Positions 57,101 through 64,000 of a stretch of 64,000 nt of DNA are shown here, one piece after another. The number at the start of each line of letters is the position of its first letter. The stretch's first letter is position 1. Made by a program: the position numbers and the translations under genes. Source of the stretch: Leptidea sinapis (Eukaryota; Arthropoda; Insecta; Lepidoptera; Pieridae). Below the pieces are notes generated by a model. The model was not told the DNA's origin and did not search any database. It saw only the letters and a list, made by a program, of their open reading frames with translations. The stretch covers positions 7,564,001 through 7,628,000 of the forward strand of contig NC_066304.1 in assembly GCF_905404315.1 (NCBI RefSeq), read 5' to 3'.

Positions 57101-60100
57101 AAAGTTGTTACAATATTAATTATTGGAAGAAGAATAAGTATTATAATAAATTCAAATTTGAAATTGTTTGTTTTCTATGCTTTCACGAAAATTTTAAATT
57201 GCTATTATAAATCAAAGTTGCGGGTAAAACCAATTGTTGATAATAACACAACTATAATAAGCATACCTACTTCCTTATATATATAGATGGTACAATAGGC
57301 TTTTGAAATGTCGTATTTAATTAATTTTGTATTGAAATAAGGTTAATCAGTGAATAGCAATACAAGTCACATAATACAGATATAGGTGAACCGTGTCAGT
57401 GGGTGTGACAAGGTCGCGGTGTTGTCAGTGGACGGCTGGCGGCTTCCGTTCATCAGACATTCAATGAGCGTCCGTATACGATATACTTATTATTATGATT
57501 GATATAACATATACTATCGCTTTATTTAACAATTATAATTGAACACAAAAGAGCGTCTTGATGAATAAAAAATGCAAGGTAAGATATGGAGTTGTATCTC
57601 TCTGCATATATGTTCGATATTATTTTCTATAAAAATAACAATCGACGCTTTTTCAGATAAATTATCCAGATATAAAGCAGGCACACTCTATTTCATAGAC
57701 CTAGAATATAATAGCGTACTGAAGAACTGATAGCCCGAGTATGCGTGAATAATTTTAATTTGTCTAAAGCGTGGCTAAATGTTCACAACGTGTCAATTAA
57801 AACAGATTCGCTTTCCTTTTCTATCTTGCTGTATCTCGTCTATACACTTGTTTATTGTAAGACTATGCTCTATACTACGAGTACCAGTCAACGGTATACT
57901 TATGTACGTAGTTTTGCTAGACATATTGTTACAAGATACAAAATTAGCGATTCCTAACAAGGATACAATTTGCAGACACGAGCTGAAGTCAAATGCCACA
58001 ATGCACCCAAATACAAACAAATTATTTTGATTTTAGCGAATAAGTTTCAAGTATGTACTAATTATGATAACATGAATTAAACGCAGAGAGTTATTTGAAG
58101 CCTATTTCATAGAAATTTAAAAATGATTAAGTCTGACACTAGCTGACACATGGTTTGAACCTTTGTAAGTATATTGTAACTAGTGGCGTATCCGTTAAAA
58201 TATTCAATACACAAACAAAAAATAAATGAAAAACGCGCTAGAAATTGATTTAAATGCAGCTTATCCGCCGAAATATTTGTACGTAACAAATGACGCACTT
58301 TCGGCCCAGTTGTCACGTCCATACACAGGTACTTTCCGAGAAGGTTTGGATTTACATAATCCGTTAGTTTATTTCTACAGATTGTGACTGCTGTGAACAC
58401 GTTGAAAAAATAGCGGCGAGCTGTTAACCTCAGCAACGCACGCACACTAAAACAAAGTGACTAACAAATCGCGAGTGTAAGACGTAGCTGTCACGCACAC
58501 TCAAGTAATAAACCTGGCCTGTTTTCATCGGTTCTCTAGCAGTAAGAGGTATCTATAAATTAACTTAGGGTTATACATTAATATTAGTTTATTATTACAG
58601 CATTAAAAATATGAAGCTCGTTAACTGATTTCGTAAGGACGTTGCGAGGCCAGTTATCAATTGAAATATGTACTCTTTCTATAGAAAAATACTTCATTGT
58701 TATTCGTATAGAAAGAGCGCTCGGACGGAGCCCGAGAGGTCGCGAGTTCGAGTCCCGCATGGTTCATAAATTTTGCTTACAAATTTTATTTGTATAATTA
58801 TAAATCCCAGAAGCGAGGGATATCACTTTAAACATAACAAACTGTTTAAATCGTATCGATTGCTTTAGGAAATTCATATTCAAAATCAATTCATGTCATA
58901 TATATTCATACGATATTTTACAACGACGCTTTTCTGGATCAACATCTATAGCCCGGCGCTGAAATGACCATTCTTGGTTATCTATATATATATATATATA
59001 ATGAAAATAGTCTTTATTTGAGGCTCAATCACGCCTAAACCACTGATCGTATCGACATGAAATTACCACCATTTGATGCGAAAATGTATTTTTTATTGTA
59101 TTTGTAATAAGATGAATAAAATTTAATTTATTTGCTGATAACAGATAGTTAAGGTTTATAATTATGGTTATTATTAAAACGGTGTTATTAAGAGGCTCAA
59201 CAACCTTCTCAAGAATCGCGTCCCGATACTCGTGTGCCGATATTTTAACACCTTTTACACAAAAGTAGGACTGAGTCCTACTTGATAGTTAACGCCTAAC
59301 CATCAGTGATGAGGAATTAAACTGAATATTCATACGTGGGTCACACTGAAAATGTTTTGAACTGGCCAGTTAGAAACATTGCTAATGAAAACTTTTTATG
59401 AATTTCAATTTTAGAACCTTGTGGTAACCTAATGTAGTATATTGCATTCATTTGTCATTTGTTTTTGTGAATTGGCGGCAAACCTAAAACTCATGTTACC
59501 CGTGAAAATAAACCTGACGAGAGAAAATATTTGGTCAATGATTTATAATGGCTTTCGCTGTGGGCTTACTCAACAACAAAGCTATGATAGGCTGCGATTA
59601 GCATTTCTTAATGAAGCCCCATCTCGTGCCACTATTTACAATTGGTTTAATGAGTTTAAGCGTCCTTTAACAGCGACTACTGAAGATAACATCAGTGCTG
59701 TACGCATGATAGAGGAAGATAAGAGAGTGACCTATGACGAGCATTGGTATGAGTCAAGTTCAAAAACTATTACACGAACATTTAGGCGTCAGGAATCTTT
59801 GTACCAGATTGATTCCCCATACATTAACCGACGACCAGAAACACCCTCACATGGACTGGTGTCGCCAAATGTTAGATAAATTCAACGGCGGTGTCTTAAA
59901 TGCTATATTTGACATCGTCACAGGTGATGAAAGTTGGATATATTGCTACGAACCCGAAACCAAAAGAAAATCAGCTCAGTGAGTGTTTCCTTTCGAGGAT
60001 CGGCCAACTAAAGTAAAGAAAGGAAGAAGTCAAGTAAAACAGATGAATGACTCATTCTTTAGTTGGAAAGGTCATTTCGCGACAGTTGTGCTAGAAGATG

Positions 60101-63100
60101 GAAGGACAGTTAATGCAGACTGGTATGTCAATCGCTGTTTGCCTGTTGTCTTGGAAAAAATTCGACAGCAGCGCCCTCGAAGCAGGATCCTCCTTCACTA
60201 CGACAATCCTTCAGCGCACTCCGCAAAACGGACTGTTGAATATTTGACTATGGCAGGTGTCGAGATAATGAGTCATCCGCCATACAGTCCTGACCTGGCA
60301 CCCTGCGACTTTTATTTATTCCCAAGAACTAAAGATAAAATTTGAGGTATTCGCTTTACGAGCCCTGAAGATTCGGTGAAAGCGAACGAAAATGCCATAG
60401 AGAGAAAGAAAGAGACCCCTAAGGAAGAATGGGCCCACTGCGAATGCGATGATGTGTAGAGAGGAACGGAGATTACTTCGAAAAACAATAAAAGTATTGA
60501 AAACTTTCTACATTAAGCCGTTTTCCATTTTCTAAACATTTTCAGTGTTACTTAGGTAATACTAGAATGACAGGTTCCAAATTTAATTAATTCAATTCTT
60601 AATGTTATTATTTTTTTAGTGTAAAAGTATTTATGAAAATGTATTGTTTGTAGAACATAATTAAGTGAAAATGCTGTACTTAAATGTTGTTATTCAAGTT
60701 TTTGCAATCATGACTTATTTTAAAACTTAACATCCAGTTCACGTAAATAAGAGCCAAAATAATAATATTTACCAAATATATTTTTCTATTGCTATCTACT
60801 TACTTTCCTATAAAGTGGTATTTCATTAAAAGCGGAGTTTTTAACTCACTTTAACTAGATTTCAGTTCTAATAGATGAGTGCTGTCGTAATATTAACATT
60901 GAATAAATTTGCGGCTCTGTTCCTCAAGAGATGGTCGCTTCCGATGAAGGCTTAGAGGGCACATTGCCCAAAGCCAACTTCAGGTGGTGTTTAGTAGGTA
61001 GGCACGTAGTTTTTTACGTGAGTCCCACATATCCAACTCAGATATAGGCTGCGTTGTTATAGAATGAGCATTCACCACCTCCATTCCGTCGTTATCTCGG
61101 AGGGATCTAGCCCTTTCCCAATGTCTGGGCGCAAAAAAAACATTGAATAAACATTAATATTTATCACACGGGTCCTACCGTATTGCATGCTGGTCGACAT
61201 CGGCATCCTCGCGCAGGCGGCAGGGTGCTGCTTGCCCGCTCCCGCTGCCCCGCCCGCTCCGCTCACCGCTCCGCTCGTGCCCGTCCAGTCGCGGTACACG
61301 CGCGTGCTATTTTCCACGCGCCATTCGCTCAGTTCCACACTGCGAATCTGAAATGCATAATAATAATATATTTAAAAACGAAATACGAATGTCATTATCA
61401 AATCAAACATCAGGTACTAAACATCAGCATCGTACCGGTGTAGAGCTCTTGCTTCGTCCGCTGATCTCGGATGAAGCGTTGCTGTGTCTCTGCTTGTCTC
61501 TGGTACGCTCGAGCGCTGGGGACTCCCGACACGACCCATCTGGGTCATCACGCGACTGCAATTATTAATTAACGTAATGTTCAATATTTTATACTCCTCT
61601 CAGTATGGGGGTACCACAAGGTTCTATTCTTGGACCGTTCCTCTTCCTTATATATATAAATGATCTCCTTAATCTTATAGAAAAAAAACATAAGGTAGTA
61701 TTGTTTGCAGATGACACTTCACTGATATTCAAAGTGAAAAGAAACCAAGTACGTAACTTGACGAAGTAAACGATATTCTGCCTGATGCAGAACTTAGCCT
61801 ATTCGCCAATCCTTCAATAAGGGAGCCCCATTGCAATTTTGTGCAAATCAAAAGTAATGCCAAGAAATATAGCAGATTCCACTGGTTTTACCACCTCTCC
61901 GTTTAATAAAATATTTGCATCTATATTTTTCACATTTGGCGCGGTAAATTTAATATATTTGGTTTTATGACTAACAAAAGTTATTAAGCGTTGTACTGGT
62001 TTGGCGCTAATAACCTAATATTATATAGCAAGGAAACAAAATATATAAAATGTGAGAGGGGTGATAAAACCGGTAGAATCTACTATATTTCTTGGCATTA
62101 CTTGTATTCCGAATTATAACGGGGCTCCCATATTGAAGGATTTGCGAACAGACATAGCTCTGCAGCATACACGGTAAAAAATATTAGATAATTATCTGAC
62201 ATAGATTCAGCGCGACTAGTTTATATTAGTTATTTCCATAATATTATGTCCTATGGTATATTGCTATGGAGCAACGCTGCCGATATTAATACAATCTTTG
62301 TGCTGCCTACCTAGGTCCTAAAGAATCACTATGAGAAAAATTTAAAGTAATTAACATCTTGACTGTTACTTTTCAATATATTCTTGATAGTGTAATGCAT
62401 GTACATAAGCACATAAGTGAATCTGCTAAACTGATGACCATAATATCAACACCGACAAAGGAACCGACAAACTTATAATGCCTACTCCTCGGCTAAGTCG
62501 AGTAAGCTGTTTATAATGTAACTCATAGATCAACATCATTTTTTCCCGCGACTTCATCTGCATTAAATTACGTACCTCGGGAACCCTTAAAGCAGACGAA
62601 CCGCCCAACAGATGTGAAACATGTAATGTTATTGTTACCAAATAATGAAATTTAAAGTTAAGTTATTATTCCTCGGGTTTTTACTTATTTTAAACGTAAT
62701 TATTCGTATGATTCTCACGTTACAAACAAAATATTGGAATACAATGTCTTACTTTGTTGTGCTGGCTTTTGATTGGGTCACTGCAGTTGGCACCACTGGT
62801 AACCAACCGCAGCTGCTGCCTGATATTGGCTTTCTCCCTCGCACGCTTGCGTTGAAACTCTTCTTCAACTCTAGAATTGTATGAAAAATTAAATTATTAT
62901 TTGTAAAGTTATTTAAATGAACACGAGCCTATGGGTCACGTGAACTCTTGCAACACCAGAGGAACCACAAGAACACTGGCAGCCTCTTGGGTAAGCTCAT
63001 TCCACGGTGCGCCACACACCAATATTGTGATAATAATATGTTAATTTGTAGCCTGCGGTGTGACGCTTGCATCAAATAGCAACTTTTCGGAACACTCGTC

Positions 63101-63722
63101 GTCACAATTACCGGGATAGAAGACACTCGATTAAGCGATCTAAAGCCATTCACACAGTACTGGTTCTACTTACTTAAAAGTATAAGTGAAAATAAAACAA
63201 TAAGTAGTGCCTCAATGTTCCTGTTCCTATAATATTTTTATCGATTTTAATTGTGATATGAAAGGTCTCATCCACTATAATATGTCTGTACAATTATTGT
63301 TAATGAAATAAATATTTTTCAATATTATCATTTTTTTTTTCAACTTGACACCGATAATGCCAGCGTCTCCTTGCATGGGATCAAATTTGAGTTGACACTA
63401 GGGTGCACCAGACCAGACATTTGCAAACCTCCAAATTTGGCCGAATCTGAGATTTGTAGTGTGTTAGAAAGTGACTGACTTAGCGATCAGTGTTTATAGA
63501 TTTCGGGAGATGCAATTTTCCTAATTTACTCGACAAGTACTAAAGTATTGATAAATAATCTGTATCCGAGTAGGTATACCTCCTCATGGCTTCTAGCTCG
63601 GTTTTCCTCTGCTGCTCTTTCAGGTCAGCCTCCTTGGACAGTTTCTCAGCAAGTCTTCGTCTCTCCAGTTGTCGGACGGTCGACTGGAACGTGAACCGCT
63701 TGTTTTTGCCCTGACTGATCTT
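54149..63722 (-). CDS. Coiled-coil / Ser-Pro-rich protein, 3'-terminal six exons (5' part outside window)
   Basis: I do not recognise the family. Exons in transcription order: 63580-63722, 62753-62870, 61436-61555, 61179-61347, 56194-56359, 54149-54239. Phases are compatible throughout (2, 0, 0, 1, 2, stop). The first two encode a highly charged helical region (QLERRRLAEKLSKEADLKEQ, then RVEEEFQRKRAREK) that should form a coiled coil. Exon three is Ser/Arg-rich. Exon four has the conserved-looking ELSEWRVENSTRVYRDWTG followed by a Gly/Ala run. Exon five is rich in Ser, Pro and Arg (low complexity). The protein ends in SSVAIR. Upstream exons lie past position 64000, so length, start and function are unknown. 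Introns contain a mariner, a jockey fragment and a rearranged LINE. More small exons could hide in the 4.8-kb intron 56360-61178. Confidence 0.72.
54860..55015 (+). repeat. Repeat family F copy
   Basis: GCACGCACACTAACACATAG, GCGAGTGTAAGACGTAGCTT, GGCCTGTTTTTATCGGTTGT; in the last intron of the coiled-coil gene. Confidence 0.65.
56500..56990 (+). pseudogene. Jockey LINE 3' end
   Basis: Encodes KFRSLYWLIGRNSPVSLENK followed by LLVYKVAIKPIWTYGIQF, and HSNIEILQRSQN, the classic jockey tail, with stops. The 3' UTR contains TAGTTTTTGACGTTCAATAA and ends in AAAATATTTGAATTTGAATT. A short piece of the same UTR recurs near 55480. Confidence 0.8.
58430..58560 (+). repeat. Repeat family F copy
   Basis: CGCACGCACACTAAAACAAA, GCGAGTGTAAGACGTAGC, GGCCTGTTTTCATCGGTTCT; in the large intron of the coiled-coil gene. 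Confidence 0.65.
58700..58865 (+). repeat. tRNA-like repeat family C copy
   Basis: GCGCTCGGACGGAGCCCGAG, GCGAGTTCGAGTCCCGCATG, then AAATCCCAGAAGCGAGGGAT, which also occurs at 1360-1380 and defines the full repeat. Confidence 0.65.
59333..60558 (+). mobile_element. Mariner transposon (D,D34D), TIR to TIR, inactive
   Basis: TIRs: TACGTGGGTCACACTGAAAA on the left, its inverse on the right ending near 60558; TA at both ends. The transposase region spans about 59490-60460: an N-terminal HTH (TQQQSYDRLRLAF), ATIYNWFNEF, VTGDESWIYCYEPETK (first Asp), ILLHYDNPSAH (second Asp) and YSPDLAPCDFYLFP (third Asp, 34 residues after the second). A frameshift near 59725, an in-frame TGA at 59980-59982 and a stop after 60345 inactivate it. 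It lies in the 4.8-kb intron of the coiled-coil gene. Confidence 0.92.
61590..62560. pseudogene. Rearranged LINE fragment with an inverted segment
   Basis: 61600-61770 (+) encodes MGVPQGSILGPFLFLIYIND and LFADDTSLIFKV, the RT core. 61790-61990 is the minus-strand version of the segment that 62050-62180 carries in forward orientation (KPVESTIFLGIT). The tail continues to about 62520 with YISYFHNIMSYGILLWSNAA. In an intron of the coiled-coil gene. Confidence 0.75.
62915..63010 (-). repeat. 3' end fragment of LINE family D
   Basis: Inverse of the tail: GAGCCTATGGGTCACGTGAA, CTTGCAACACCAGAGGAACC, then a diverged CACTGGCAGCCTCTTGG. Confidence 0.65.
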
Positions 63723-64000
63723 CTGTAACAAAAGTCCACGTTTTAATATAGTACTCGACTATCATGTCAGATACATTAGTAAATTCATTATATGCAATGC
63801 ACTCTTATTTAAAAATAGTATTTCTAAAATGTATTAAAGAGAAACTTTTCCCTCGTATAATCGATAGGTTTAAGAAATATGTAACTTTAGTTTTGATTAC
63901 AGATGGAATGTGATCATCTTATAAAGCTTATACAAATTCCGAAGGCATTTCTAATTTATATTCGTAAGGTATCGTTTCCATCGTACTCCCGTATTATATC

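Noticed and set aside
58107..58445. Minus-strand ORF of 112 codons
   Set aside because: Overlaps the edge of repeat family F and lacks splice context or a recognised motif; likely chance.

Overview
This is a eukaryotic, AT-rich window with small exons, GT-AG introns and very dense transposon debris. The repeats are of types I know from butterflies and moths: a HaSE/Metulj-like tRNA-SINE, jockey/Daphne/RTE LINE pieces, mariner and P-type MITEs. Lepidoptera is the best guess; I cannot name a species. It is not bacterial, and there is no operon, CRISPR array or prophage.

Layout: (1) 1-12110 has no convincing host gene and is filled with LINE, SINE and mariner relics and hairpins. (2) 12111-18988 (+) is a complete 9-exon UBA5 gene, the UFM1-activating E1 enzyme. 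(3) 20570-40697 (-) is a complete 18-exon MSH5 gene, the meiotic MutS homologue; it lies tail-to-tail with UBA5. All exon phases in both models join without a frame break (391 and 815 codons before the stop). (4) 41290-44129 (+) is an almost full-length but frameshifted non-LTR retrotransposon between MSH5 and the next gene. (5) 44271-49042 (-) is a complete 3-exon caveolin-family gene (194 aa). (6) 53938-54140 (+) is the plausible last coding exon of an unidentified membrane protein. (7) 54149-63722 (-) holds six 3'-terminal exons of a coiled-coil/serine-rich protein gene that begins beyond the right edge. Its stop codon is only 8 bp from the convergent stop of feature 6.

The most unusual structure is at 27594-29406. 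MSH5 exon 13 and 21 nt of the following intron have been amplified into a tandem array of about 158-bp units: 11 donor-bearing exon copies plus one truncated copy. Only the first copy in transcription order keeps a normal 3' splice site. All 11 keep the same strong GTGAGT donor, so the intron carries ten decoy exons. The array also has a five-unit (780 bp) higher-order period.

Other notable items are a P-superfamily MITE with a THAP-like start and a matching 8-bp target duplication in MSH5 intron 1; a mariner next to its own internally deleted MITE derivative; a UBA5 3' splice site built on a (GT)n microsatellite; and several foldback or perfect-palindrome structures.

The named genes do not form one pathway (UFMylation, meiotic crossover, membrane caveolae); their adjacency is ordinary eukaryotic synteny. 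All exon limits were read by eye from splice consensus, frame and family similarity, without RNA data.
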